From assembly GCF_001424545.1 (NCBI RefSeq), contig NZ_LMQL01000012.1, positions 525,403-589,402 on the forward strand: a DNA stretch of 64,000 nt. Direction: 5' to 3'. This stretch comes from Ramlibacter sp. Leaf400 (GTDB taxonomy: Bacteria > Pseudomonadota > Gammaproteobacteria > Burkholderiales > Burkholderiaceae_C). Made by a program: the position numbers and the translations under genes. Each line of letters begins with the position of its first letter. Position 1 is the stretch's first letter. Below the pieces are notes generated by a model. The model was not told the origin of the DNA. It worked only from the letters and a program-made list of their open reading frames with translations, and searched no databases. Of this stretch, positions 56,156-64,000 are shown in pieces.

Positions 56156-56548
56156 TCAGCTAGGCGAGCCCACGCGATTGGCCTGGAGTTGGCGGATGCG
56201 CCGTTCCACGTAGTAGCCGCCGTACTCGGTGTAGCGCAGGAATGGCAGGTGGCAACTCACGCACGCCCAGACCTCGCAACGGTTGTAGGGGTGGTGCGCC
56301 AGCGAGATGGGCGCCAAAGGGGACCAGCTGTCAACGCCCACCGGGCGCGGTGCTTCTTCCAGCGTCGGCTCGTCATCCTCCGGCAGCCACAAGGCGCCGA
56401 TGGGTTGCAGCAATGCCTCGTCGCCAGTGGTGGGAAACGCCTCCCAGCCCGGGCTGGTGAACGGCCTGCAGCTGGGGCACGGGGTGCCGCCACGGTGCCG
56501 GCGTGCAAGTGCTTCGACGGCCGCAGGACTCAATCGTGGCAGGGACAT
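56156..56548 (-). CDS. Hypothetical protein with two CxxC pairs
   Basis: This 130-residue soluble protein has CPSC near residue 24 and CVSC near residue 98, spaced like the two halves of a zinc ribbon, followed by RYTEYGGYYVERRIR. I do not recognise a family. Codon use fits its neighbours and the Cys pairs are unlikely by chance. It is divergent from the glycine-zipper gene across 247 bases with no clear regulatory motif. Confidence 0.6.
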   Translation of the reverse strand: MSLPRLSPAAVEALARRHRGGTPCPSCRPFTSPGWEAFPTTGDEALLQPIGALWLPEDDEPTLEEAPRPVGVDSWSPLAPISLAHHPYNRCEVWACVSCHLPFLRYTEYGGYYVERRIRQLQANRVGSPS

Positions 56549-56795
56549 CGTTCCATTTTGCCGTCGCCGGCCATCCCATGCTCCGGGCCTTGACCTTGCC
56601 GCTGAACCGGAGCGTTAGCCGCTCCTCGTCCGCAGCCACCCTGTGGCACCGCTGCTTCGGGTCTAAAGCAGACACCGCACTGGCCGCTCGGAAGACAAAC
56701 AGGCCCGTCTGTCGCCTCCATCCATCTCGAAGCTGGACTGTTCGTGCGCGCTTTGTGAAGCTGTGGACCTTCCATAAGCCTGCGAGGCTGAAATC

Positions 56796-57308
56796 ATGAA
56801 ACACGCTCTGAAGGTCGTCTCCATCGCATCCACGTTCGTGTGCCTTCTGTTGGCATCTGGAGGTGCTGCGGCCGGGGATGTGGGGCCCGCGGTCGGCGGG
56901 GGAGTCGGAGGAGCCGCGGGTGCGCTGATCGGCAGCCAAGTCGGCGGCAAGAACGGCGCGGTGATCGGTGGTGCGTTGGGCGGCGGCGTGGGCGCAGCCG
57001 CGACGACATCCGGTTCGGGTAAAACCGGTGCCATCGTGGGCGGAGCCGTCGGCGGCGGCGCTGGTGCCGCGGTCGGGCAAAAGCTGGGCGGCAGCACGGG
57101 AGCCGTGGTGGGCGCAGGCGCGGGCGGGGCCCTCGGGTCGAGCGTTGGCAAGTCGCTCACCGATAAAGGTTCCGCGCAGCCGAAGGTCGTCGCGCAGCCC
57201 GCACCGGCAGCCGTTGTCGTGCGCGCCGATGGCGAGGCACGCGCTCACGCACCTTCTGGGCGTGGCAACTTCTGCCCTCCTGGACAAGCGAAGAAGGGGC
57301 GTTGCTAG
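56796..57308 (+). CDS. Glycine-zipper envelope protein
   Basis: This 170-residue protein has a signal peptide (about residues 1-26, ending GGAAAG). Residues 30-120 consist of three repeats of alternating Gly-rich helices such as GGAAGALIGSQVGGKNGAVI and GAIVGGAVGGGAGAAVG, the pattern of glycine-zipper domains that pack in membranes. The tail is Pro/Ala-rich and ends with NFCPPGQAKKGRC, whose two cysteines may form a disulfide. GAGG lies nine bases before the ATG. An outer-membrane or periplasmic role is inferred. Confidence 0.82.
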   Translation: MKHALKVVSIASTFVCLLLASGGAAAGDVGPAVGGGVGGAAGALIGSQVGGKNGAVIGGALGGGVGAAATTSGSGKTGAIVGGAVGGGAGAAVGQKLGGSTGAVVGAGAGGALGSSVGKSLTDKGSAQPKVVAQPAPAAVVVRADGEARAHAPSGRGNFCPPGQAKKGRC

Positions 57309-57346
57309 GCATTCTTCAAGCCGGCTGCCTGCGCCTTGCCGGAAGG

Positions 57347-60100
57347 TCAGGCTCGCAACTGATTTCCAGAGCGGCTGCTCGGCAGACCGGAAGCCTGCCC
57401 GCTCACACCGGTGAGCAGGGCCTCCACGGCGAGCAGGTCAACGGGCTTGGTGAGGTGCACGTCGAAGCCCGCCGCGACGCTGCGAGCCCGGTCCTGCTCG
57501 GTACCCCAACCGGTCAGGGCTACCAGCAAGGTGTGCTGCCAACCGGGCAGAGCACGCAAGCGCGAGGCCACTTCGTAGCCGCTCATTCCCGGCATCCCGA
57601 TGTCGAGGAAGACGATGTCGGGCCGCCATGCCTCGGCCTCGCGCAGGCCCGACGGCCCGTCGCAGGCACGCCGCGTCTCGTGTCCTTCCAACTCCAGCAC
57701 CATCGCCAGCGTCTCTGCAGCGTCCTCGTTGTCGTCCACGATCAGCACCCGCTGCGCGGCAGGCCCCGAGGCGGCGCCCGACGGTGGCACCTGGATCGCG
57801 TTCCCTGGGGTCTTGTGTGCCCGCGGCAGCCAGATGGTGAACCTGCTCCCCGTGCCCGGTCCGCCGCTGTGCGCCGCCACACGGCCGCCGTGCATCTCCA
57901 CCAGCGACTTGACCACGCTCAGGCCGATACCCAGCCCGCCCTGGGCGCGCTCCAGGTGCTGGTCGACCTGCACAAAGCGTTCGAAGACCCGCTCCAGCAG
58001 CTCGGGAGGCAGGCCCACGCCCGTGTCTTCCACGCTGATGCGCAGTTCGTTGCCCTCGAGCGCTGCTTTCAGCGTGACGATGCCGCGCGCCGGCGTGTAC
58101 TTGGCGGCGTTGTTCAGCAGGTTGCCCACGACCTGCACCAGGCGGGTGGCGTCGGCGTTGATGTGCCAGTCCGGGTCCGCGCCGTCCCAGATCAGCGCGT
58201 GGCCGTGCGTCTCCAGCCAGGGGCGCGCCGCTTCGACGGCCTGATTCAGGACAGCGTCCAGGGGCAGCAGCTCGCGCCGCAGCACCACCTTGCCCTGGCT
58301 GATGCGCGCGACGTCCAGCAGCTCGTCGACAAGTCGCACCATGTGATCGAGCTGGCGCTCCATGATGCCCTGCACATGAGCCTGCTCGGGCGTGGAACCA
58401 CTGCGCTGTAGGACGGCAAGCCCGGTGCGCAGCGGTGCGAGCGGATTGCGCAGTTCGTGTGCCAGCGTGGCCAGGAAGTCATCCTTCTGGCGGTCGGCGC
58501 GGCGAAGCGCCTCCTGCGCCCTCCAGGCTTCCGTGCTGTCGCGTGTGATGCATAGCGCGAACTCCACCTGGCCGTGGGCATCGAATTCCGGCACGAGGCT
58601 GCTGATGAAGTGCCGCGTCTCGCCGCCCGTGGGCATGTCAAAGTGGGAGACGCCCGGACTCCCCTCGTCGAAGACCCGGCGAATCTCCGCCTCCCACTGG
58701 TCGCACAAGGCCGGGGACATGCCCAGGTCGCGGTTGGTGCGGCCGATGAAGATCGACGGCGGCAGGCCGGTGATGCGCTCGATGGCGGCGCTGACGAACA
58801 CATGCCTCAGCTCGCGGTCGAAACGGACGATCACATCCGGCGAACTTTCCGTCAGGGTGCGAAGCTCCCGCTCGCGAGCCCGAAGGGCGGCCTCCGTCTC
58901 CTTGAGGTCGTGTACGTTCACGACGGTGCCGATCCATCGCGCGGGCAGCGCGCCATGTCCGGGAATGAAGTGCCCTTGCGCCTTGAACCACTCGTACTGG
59001 CCGTCGTGCCGTCGCATGCGGTACTCGACCGTGTAGTTCGATTTCGCGGCAACGGCCGACTCGAAGGCCTCACGCGCGCGGTCACGGTCGTCCGGGTGGA
59101 GCGCCTGGACCCAGTCACGGCCGAGGTGTTCGTGCGCGGGGATGCCGGTGAACGTCGACCACTGGTCGCTCAGGTAGTCGCAAAAGCCGTCCTCGCGCGT
59201 CGTGAAGGTCAGGCCCGGCACGGATTCGAGTGTCTGCCGGTAGAACACTTCGCTGGCGCGAAGTGCCGACTCGGCCTGCTTGCGTTCCGTGATGTCGACG
59301 CAAGCGCCGGTCATCGTCTGGGGTCGGCCGGCCGCGTCGAGGAAGGTTCGGCCGCGGTCGTACAGCCAGCGGATGGAGCCATCTGGATGGACGACACGGA
59401 ATTCCATCTCGAAATCCTCGCCGTGCACCTTGCAGCGATTGCAGCGGTCGATGACCTCGGCGCGGTCCTCTGGATGCACACGCGCGATGAACTCCTCCAG
59501 GCCGCGCACCACCTGGTCCGGCTCCAGCCCGAACAAGCGATCGAGCGCCGTGTCCCACCACAGAGCGTCGGTTTGGATCGACCAGCGGAAGGTGCCGGTG
59601 CCGCTCGCCTCCAGTGCCACCTGCAAGGCCGTTTCGGTGGCGCGCCGCGCGGTGATGTCCTGGATGGTGCCCAGCACCGAGGTGCAGCGACCCTGCGGGT
59701 CGTATCGGGCCACGCCGGTGTTGGCCACCCAGCGGATGGTGCCGTCGGGGCAGACGATGCGGAATTCGCTCTCGTAGCGGCGACGTTGCTCGATCGCGGC
59801 CTGGACCTCGGCCTGCGTTCGGCCGCGGTCGTGGGGGTGCACCAGCTCGAAGAAAGCCTCTTTGGAGCCCTCGAAGGTCCCCGGCTGCATGCCGTGGATC
59901 GCGTAGCACTCGAGCGACCATTCGACGGCGCTGGTGGCGACATCCCAGGTCCACAAGCCCAGGCCCGCGGTTTCGGCGGCGAGGCGCAACCGGTCCTCGG
60001 CGGCCCACGCGTGGGCGCCATCCACAGGGGGCGGCTGGTAGTGCATCTCGGGGGGGAACAGGAAGGGAAAGGGGGTTCGGCGGGCCCAGCACTGTGCCAT
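57347..60100 (-). CDS. Hybrid sensor histidine kinase with four PAS domains and a receiver
   Basis: The protein has 917 residues from the ATG at 60,100 (GGGAAAAG upstream); in-frame ATGs at 60,166 and 60,046 are alternatives. Four PAS/PAC units cover about residues 35-530, with WVANTG, WLYDRG and WFKAQG at the usual places. HisKA follows with the phospho-acceptor in LAHELRNPLAPLRTG (near 547), then ATPase boxes NLLNNAAKYTP, DTGVGLPPE and GLGIGLSVVK. A C-terminal receiver has its Asp in FLDIGMPGMSG (near 832). No membrane helix is seen, so it senses a cytoplasmic signal. No separate response regulator is adjacent. Confidence 0.92.
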   Translation of the reverse strand: MAQCWARRTPFPFLFPPEMHYQPPPVDGAHAWAAEDRLRLAAETAGLGLWTWDVATSAVEWSLECYAIHGMQPGTFEGSKEAFFELVHPHDRGRTQAEVQAAIEQRRRYESEFRIVCPDGTIRWVANTGVARYDPQGRCTSVLGTIQDITARRATETALQVALEASGTGTFRWSIQTDALWWDTALDRLFGLEPDQVVRGLEEFIARVHPEDRAEVIDRCNRCKVHGEDFEMEFRVVHPDGSIRWLYDRGRTFLDAAGRPQTMTGACVDITERKQAESALRASEVFYRQTLESVPGLTFTTREDGFCDYLSDQWSTFTGIPAHEHLGRDWVQALHPDDRDRAREAFESAVAAKSNYTVEYRMRRHDGQYEWFKAQGHFIPGHGALPARWIGTVVNVHDLKETEAALRARERELRTLTESSPDVIVRFDRELRHVFVSAAIERITGLPPSIFIGRTNRDLGMSPALCDQWEAEIRRVFDEGSPGVSHFDMPTGGETRHFISSLVPEFDAHGQVEFALCITRDSTEAWRAQEALRRADRQKDDFLATLAHELRNPLAPLRTGLAVLQRSGSTPEQAHVQGIMERQLDHMVRLVDELLDVARISQGKVVLRRELLPLDAVLNQAVEAARPWLETHGHALIWDGADPDWHINADATRLVQVVGNLLNNAAKYTPARGIVTLKAALEGNELRISVEDTGVGLPPELLERVFERFVQVDQHLERAQGGLGIGLSVVKSLVEMHGGRVAAHSGGPGTGSRFTIWLPRAHKTPGNAIQVPPSGAASGPAAQRVLIVDDNEDAAETLAMVLELEGHETRRACDGPSGLREAEAWRPDIVFLDIGMPGMSGYEVASRLRALPGWQHTLLVALTGWGTEQDRARSVAAGFDVHLTKPVDLLAVEALLTGVSGQASGLPSSRSGNQLRA

Positions 60101-60208
60101 CTTTTCCCGGCCGTGGTTGCGGTTCGCGGTCCTTTTCAGGTCATGGACCGCGTCGGCGCAACTCATCCGTAGCGCACCGAGGAACCCGATACCTGCACGT
60201 CCGGGACC

Positions 60209-60223
60209 TGACCCCCGGGGTCA
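60209..60223. promoter_or_regulatory. Perfect 15-base palindrome between the kinase and PACE genes
   Basis: TGACCCC-C-GGGGTCA has 7-base arms and lies in the 286-base divergent gap (60,101-60,386), 163 bases before the PACE ATG. It could be an operator for either gene or a small hairpin. There is no direct evidence for the binding protein. Confidence 0.4.
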
Positions 60224-60386
60224 AGCGCCCGGCTGTCCAGTGTTGCGGCACAACCACCCAGACGATCCCAGGCTTCCCCACCGTCGTGGGGCACAAGAAC
60301 GCCCACACCCGTAATCTCCCGGCATCGCCACCAGCCCACCCGTGTGTCGCTGGACCGCTCCGCCCCGCTTCTGCTTCACGCCCACG

Positions 60387-60833
60387 ATGTCACCTCTTGC
60401 CCGCCGCGTTCTTCAAGCCGTCCTTTACGAAGCCATCGCCATCGCCGCCGTGGGGCCGGCCCTGAGCTTTGCCTTCGACGAGCCGCCAACATCCACGTTA
60501 GGGCTGGCCGTCGTTCTGTCCACGATCGCGCTCACCTGGAACTACGTCTTCAACTGGATCTTCGAGCGCTGGGAATCGAGGCAAATCGTGCGGGGACGCT
60601 CGCTTGCAAGGCGGCTTGCACACGGGGCTGGTTTCGAGGGCGGGCTGGTGGTCATCCTCCTCCCCGTCATGTCGCTCTGGCTCGACATCTCGCCGGCGGC
60701 AGCATTCGTGGCCAACCTCGGACTGCTCGTGTTCTTCTTCGTCTACGCCATCGCGTTCACATGGGCCTTCGATCGGGTCTTCGGGTTGCCTGCATCGGCC
60801 GTGCAGAAAGAGGGGAAGACCGTCGGTGCCTAG
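60387..60833 (+). CDS. PACE-family efflux protein (AceI-like, two BTP domains)
   Basis: This 148-residue inner-membrane protein has four helices arranged as two bacterial transmembrane-pair units. The helix-1 motif AVLYEAIAIAAVGPALSF holds the conserved Glu required for proton-coupled export in Ace[15 protein letters not shown] follows helix 2 and [15 protein letters not shown] ends the second pair. Known members export chlorhexidine and other biocides or short-chain diamines. I chose the ATG at 60,387, which starts right at the family N-terminus; no strong ribosome-binding site is visible. Confidence 0.9.
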   Translation: MSPLARRVLQAVLYEAIAIAAVGPALSFAFDEPPTSTLGLAVVLSTIALTWNYVFNWIFERWESRQIVRGRSLARRLAHGAGFEGGLVVILLPVMSLWLDISPAAAFVANLGLLVFFFVYAIAFTWAFDRVFGLPASAVQKEGKTVGA

Positions 60834-61625
60834 CGACGATTCCAGAACGGTGCCGGCCGTCTGCTGCACGGGTCGCGTGCGGATCCGGGCCACGCGGCGG
60901 TTGACCAGGCGGGATCTCACGGCCAAGCGCCAGCCGCCCAGCCAGCCGCGTGGCGGCGCGCTGCCGCCGCTGCGACAGAAGTGCGCGGGGTCATGCACGG
61001 CGCCGAAGACGTCGAGCACGTCGGCGGCGCGGAATTGGTGCAGCGATTCGCTGCGGCCATCCCATGCGCCCCGCGCCTCGCGCACGATGCCCCAGCCGCA
61101 ATCACGTACCGATTCGCGCAGCAAGGCCTTGGCATTGGCAAACAGGGCCGGGTCGACCACATAACCGTCCGTGCTGTGCCAGCGGCCTTCCACGAACACT
61201 TGGCCGACTGCATGGGGCATCACGGTCGGCATCTCGCTCAGAATCCCGTCGAGGTAACGCGGCCGCAGCTGGACGTAGAGCAAGCGTGCGGGCAATCCAG
61301 CGGCACGGCACAGGGCCACGAACAGTACGCCCTTGCTGTGGCAGTCTCCGCGGCCGATGCGCAGCACCTCGCTGGCCGTGACGCGTTCGTCGATGGGGCG
61401 GGTGGAGAACGGCAGGCGCCGCACGAAGTCGTGCAGGGCGGCGGCGCGCGCGGCATGCGTCTGCCGCGCCTGCGTCAGCTTCTGGGCGGTGATGCGGACC
61501 TTGGGATGACCCAGATCCAACTGCGCCGTGGCACCCAGCCACTGGTGCTCGTCCGCCGCTACGTCCGGGGGGACGGACGCGGACCACCAGCTGTCTGCCG
61601 GAGCGAGCGGGGCGGTGCCCGTCAT
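60498..61625 (-). CDS. Transglutaminase-like cysteine protease-fold protein with a read-through tail
   Basis: The first 260 or so of 375 residues form a transglutaminase-like domain. The catalytic Cys is in [11 protein letters not shown], the His in [13 protein letters not shown] and the Asp in STDGYVVD. No stop is met near the expected end around [13 protein letters not shown], and the frame runs antisense through most of the PACE gene to 60,498, so the last 115 residues are probably not family sequence. The start overlaps the DUF4399 gene stop by four bases. In vivo substrates are unknown; such proteins act as peptidases or amide-forming enzymes. Confidence 0.75.
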   Translation of the reverse strand: MTGTAPLAPADSWWSASVPPDVAADEHQWLGATAQLDLGHPKVRITAQKLTQARQTHAARAAALHDFVRRLPFSTRPIDERVTASEVLRIGRGDCHSKGVLFVALCRAAGLPARLLYVQLRPRYLDGILSEMPTVMPHAVGQVFVEGRWHSTDGYVVDPALFANAKALLRESVRDCGWGIVREARGAWDGRSESLHQFRAADVLDVFGAVHDPAHFCRSGGSAPPRGWLGGWRLAVRSRLVNRRVARIRTRPVQQTAGTVLESSLGTDGLPLFLHGRCRQPEDPIEGPCERDGVDEEEHEQSEVGHECCRRRDVEPERHDGEEDDHQPALETSPVCKPPCKRASPHDLPRFPALEDPVEDVVPGERDRGQNDGQP

Positions 61626-62473
61626 CGCTGCGCCACCTTCGCAGCGGCGGGCTGCATGGCCCCGAGCCGCGCGCTCTCCGCACGTACGCTCAGAGCCGAA
61701 GCGGTCGCGACCGGCCGGCCGTCGAGGTTGTTCACCAGGTCCAGCCGCAGTTGGTAGACGCCGGGCGGCGGCGCGAGCCAGACCTCGGTGTGGCCGCCCG
61801 GGAAGTCCAGGACCTCGGTTTTGCCGCCCTTGCGTTCGATGGTCAGCCGGAAGTGGCCGGTGTCGGCCACTTTCGCGGCGGCATGGGCCACGTTCAGCCC
61901 ACTGGCGTGGAACAGCACGCGGAAGGGACCGCGCACCGTCGCGCCTTCGGCGAGGCCGAGAATCTCGACCCGCGGAGGTCCCTGGACCGATGCTGGCGCC
62001 ACGGCGCGCTGCTCTGTCACGGTGACCTGCAGCGGCTTGCTGTAGACGAAATACGGGATGTGCCCCTGGTCGGCCAGAAGGAGGCTGAGCTGGTACTTGC
62101 CTGGGGGCAGGTTCAGGACCGTTTCCATCTGCCCTTTGCCGAAGTGGATGTACTTGTCGGTGAAGGGCAGTGGCTGCCGGAAGTCCAGCGGCAGGGCTTG
62201 GTTCACCAAGAGGTGGTGGTGTCCCGCCTTGCCTGCGTTCTTGCCAGCGGGTACGAGGCCGCGCATCGACAGGCCGAACCGGGCGACGAAGGGGGACTGC
62301 ACCAGGTCGCCATCGTTCAGATTGGTGAAGTGCGCGCTCGGCTGCAAGCTGGCCGGCGGCACGACCCAGGGGTGGACGACAGCTTCGTCGTTGTCGCTCG
62401 CCTGGGCGGTCGGCAGGAGCGAGGCCGCGGCAACGGCGAAAGCTGAGAGCAGGTGACGGGCGCGAGATTGCAT
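61622..62473 (-). CDS. DUF4399-type periplasmic protein
   Basis: This 283-residue protein has a signal peptide (ending LPTAQAS). The domain at about residues 45-155 has the DUF4399 pattern: [26 protein letters not shown] with clustered histidines, and [21 protein letters not shown] second beta-rich region (about 165-265) looks like a diverged repeat. The His-rich motif could bind metal. It forms a two-gene unit with the transglutaminase-like protein and is divergent from the MerR-type regulator, which may control it. Confidence 0.83.
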   Translation of the reverse strand: MQSRARHLLSAFAVAAASLLPTAQASDNDEAVVHPWVVPPASLQPSAHFTNLNDGDLVQSPFVARFGLSMRGLVPAGKNAGKAGHHHLLVNQALPLDFRQPLPFTDKYIHFGKGQMETVLNLPPGKYQLSLLLADQGHIPYFVYSKPLQVTVTEQRAVAPASVQGPPRVEILGLAEGATVRGPFRVLFHASGLNVAHAAAKVADTGHFRLTIERKGGKTEVLDFPGGHTEVWLAPPPGVYQLRLDLVNNLDGRPVATASALSVRAESARLGAMQPAAAKVAQR

Positions 62474-62623
62474 GAGCTTTCCTGTTTTGTTCAGAATCGA
62501 GGGTTGGCTGAAGAGGTTGTGACCAGCGTTGAAATGGGGCTAAACTGAAACAAATGTCGAGTTACTCCGCCAAACTGTCAACGAATTGAGCCTTTAAGCC
62601 CGATACAACTGCGGCTCATACCT

Positions 62624-63655
62624 ATGCAAAACCTACTCAACGAAGGCGCGGTCGACGACACGCTCCCGCTCGCGGCCGGCTCGTATCGCATCGGCGGCGT
62701 CTCGCGGCTATCGGGGGTGCCCGTCGCCACCCTGCGGGTCTGGGAGAAGCGCTACGTCGCCTTCAGCCCGGCCAAGAGCACGGGGCGGCACCGCCTGTAC
62801 GTGGAGTCGGACGTGACGAAGGCGCGACTGATGCGACTGCTCACCGCCTCCGGCCACAGCGTCGGTGCCATCGCACGGCTGCCAGTGAACGAGTTGCAGC
62901 GACTGCTGGCGGGGGCATCGGCCGAATCAGGCCCGGCTCCCGTGCGGCCGCCCAGGGTGTCGGCCATCGTGGTGGGCGACGCGATTGCCGCACGCCTGCA
63001 GACGCCGCAGTGGCGGCGCGGCGATGAAGGCGAGTCGCTCGACGTGCGCCAGGTCTACGCCTCGCTTGAAGAGGCGATCGATGGCGAAGTGCCGCTGGAC
63101 GAGGCGCCGCCCGCCGACCTGCTGCTGGTGCGACTGAACGCCGTCAACGTCTCCGCCCATCGGATGCTCGCGCGTGCCATCGAACACCATCGGGTCAGCC
63201 GCGCCATCCTCCTTTACAACTTTGGTGCCGAGCCGCTGCTCGCGGCCATCCGCACTGCGGGCGTGCTGGTGCGGCGCGAGCCTTTGCCCGACGCCGAGCT
63301 GGTGGAGTTGATCCGCTCCCTCAAGGTGGTGAACGCCCGCGAGTCCATGGGCGCCTTCAGCCCGGGCGCGGCGATCCCGCGCCGGCGCTACTCCGAGGCC
63401 CTGCTGGCCCGCGTGGCCGCGGCGCCGACATCAATCGTGTGCGAATGTCCACGCCACCTGGCGGACTTGATCAACCAGCTGGCCAGCTTCGAGGCCTACA
63501 GCGAGCAGTGCCTGCACGACAGCGCCGAGGACGCGCGGCTGCACGCCTACCTGCGCTCGATCTCGGGCTCGGCCCGTGCGCTGTTCGAGCATGCGCTGCA
63601 CCTCGTGGCGCAGCACGGCGGAACGGAGTTGCAGGACGACCTGACACACCCTTGA
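62624..63655 (+). CDS. MerR-type regulator with a large non-cobalamin C-terminal region
   Basis: This 343-residue protein has an N-terminal winged HTH (about residues 20-90): YRIGGVSRLSGVPVATLRVW and HRLYVESDVTKARLM. The C-terminus occupies the place of the B12-binding domain in CarH/LitR photoreceptors, but their cobalamin motifs (WxxxxxxxxxEH and DxHxxG) are absent by eye. A Rossmann-like stretch (about 105-225) and a helical end with CECPRHLADLINQLASFEAY remain. The ligand is unknown. It is divergent from the DUF4399-transglutaminase unit across 150 bases, including a TTGACA on the minus strand at 62,576-62,581, and is followed by a strong terminator. Confidence 0.85.
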   Translation: MQNLLNEGAVDDTLPLAAGSYRIGGVSRLSGVPVATLRVWEKRYVAFSPAKSTGRHRLYVESDVTKARLMRLLTASGHSVGAIARLPVNELQRLLAGASAESGPAPVRPPRVSAIVVGDAIAARLQTPQWRRGDEGESLDVRQVYASLEEAIDGEVPLDEAPPADLLLVRLNAVNVSAHRMLARAIEHHRVSRAILLYNFGAEPLLAAIRTAGVLVRREPLPDAELVELIRSLKVVNARESMGAFSPGAAIPRRRYSEALLARVAAAPTSIVCECPRHLADLINQLASFEAYSEQCLHDSAEDARLHAYLRSISGSARALFEHALHLVAQHGGTELQDDLTHP

Positions 63656-63685
63656 CAGACTCCTGCTCCGCCAAAGACCCATGAC

Positions 63686-63713
63686 AAAAACGCGCCTCTC
63701 GGCGCGCTTTTTT
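63686..63713. terminator. Rho-independent terminator, likely bidirectional
   Basis: The stem CGCGCC/GGCGCG with loop TCTC is followed by C and six T, and preceded by five A on the other side, so it can end transcription of the MerR-type gene and of the opposing gcdH. Confidence 0.9.
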
Positions 63714-63742
63714 CATTTCCGCGTTCGCTTGCGTGCTCCCGA

Positions 63743-64000
63743 CTAAAACGCCGCGATCCCCGTCTGCGCCCGCCCCAGGATCAGCGCATGGATGTCATGC
63801 GTGCCCTCGTAGGTGTTCACCACCTCCAGGTTCACCAGGTGCCGCGCCACGCCGAACTCGTCGCTGATGCCGTTGCCGCCCATCATGTCGCGCGCCATGC
63901 GCGCGATGTCCAGCGACTTGCCGCAGGAGTTGCGCTTCATGATCGAGGTGATCTCCACCGAAGCCGTGCCCTCGTCCTTCATGCGGCCCAGGCGCAGGCA
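63743..64000 (-). CDS. gcdH: Glutaryl-CoA dehydrogenase, C-terminal part only
   Basis: The frame is open to the window edge; 85 codons plus a stop are visible. The sequence runs from [20 protein letters not shown] to the end [11 protein letters not shown], with [20 protein letters not shown] and [18 protein letters not shown], which is the characteristic glutaryl-CoA dehydrogenase C-terminus. The enzyme oxidises and decarboxylates glutaryl-CoA to crotonyl-CoA. The catalytic Glu is in TYEGTHDIH. The 3' end lies behind the terminator at 63,686-63,713. Confidence 0.93.
   Translation of the reverse strand, partial: CLRLGRMKDEGTASVEITSIMKRNSCGKSLDIARMARDMMGGNGISDEFGVARHLVNLEVVNTYEGTHDIHALILGRAQTGIAAF

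Noticed and set aside
56503..56799. 98-codon plus-strand frame in the gap before the glycine-zipper gene
   Set aside because: It overlaps the start of the minus-strand hypothetical gene, has no ribosome-binding site and has an irregular composition.
62521..62623. Candidate -35/-10 pair (TTGACA on the minus strand at 62,576-62,581) for the DUF4399 gene
   Set aside because: The -35 hexamer is perfect, but no convincing -10 follows at 16-19 bases, so it is mentioned only in the regulator entry.

Overview
This window is GC-rich, densely packed bacterial DNA with no tRNA, rRNA, CRISPR array or recognisable insertion sequence. The gene families point to a betaproteobacterium of the Burkholderiales, most likely Comamonadaceae. 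These include Bug-type tripartite tricarboxylate receptors, E. coli-type IlvD, single-chain indolepyruvate:ferredoxin oxidoreductases, CaiB/BaiF proteins and Liv-type ABC systems. The taxonomic call is an inference from gene content only.

Region 1 (about 1-38,515) is a large acid and acyl-CoA catabolic island split into short, often divergent operons. An incoming operon holds two crotonase-fold proteins, a dienoyl-CoA-reductase-like SDR, an IlvD dehydratase and an SDR with an altered active site. A small toxin-antitoxin pair follows. Next come a TRAP transporter co-transcribed with a 2-oxoacid:ferredoxin oxidoreductase; an FAD 2-hydroxyacid dehydrogenase, an NAD 2-hydroxyacid dehydrogenase and a second IlvD; and a Liv ABC transporter with an FMN 2-hydroxyacid dehydrogenase. 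The rest is thiolase plus 2-methylacyl-CoA racemase; a FadB-like protein plus an HSD10-like SDR; a second 2-oxoacid:ferredoxin oxidoreductase; a PaaG-like isomerase operon; and a kinase plus acyl-CoA dehydrogenase pair resembling ACAD10/11 and LvaA/LvaC.

The strongest new signal is in the gaps of region 1. Nine near-identical palindromes, TCGTC-N6-GACGA, lie in five intergenic regions and face nearly every operon. Each is followed by 21 bp (22 in one case) and a -10-like hexamer, which centres it near -42, the usual class II activator position. I propose that one activator, not encoded in the window, controls the whole island. The chemistry fits a route in which 2-hydroxy or 2,3-dihydroxy acids become 2-oxo acids, are decarboxylated to acyl-CoA by the ferredoxin oxidoreductases, and enter beta-oxidation with 2-methyl-branched handling.

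Region 2 (38,516-42,637) holds a 442-bp gap with a 12-bp tandem repeat and a large secreted protein built of Ig-like and fibronectin-like modules. Region 3 (42,638-55,982) is a TetR gene divergent from an 11-gene operon: two acyl-CoA dehydrogenase subunits, a crotonase, a full Liv ABC transporter, an acyl-CoA ligase, a Bug receptor and a carboxymuconolactone decarboxylase-family protein. A mirror-image CMD/Bug pair follows.

Region 4 (56,156-64,000) is mixed: a zinc-ribbon-like hypothetical protein, a glycine-zipper protein, a four-PAS hybrid histidine kinase, a PACE-type efflux protein, a transglutaminase-like protein, a DUF4399 protein, a MerR-type regulator, a clear terminator and the 3' end of a glutaryl-CoA dehydrogenase gene.
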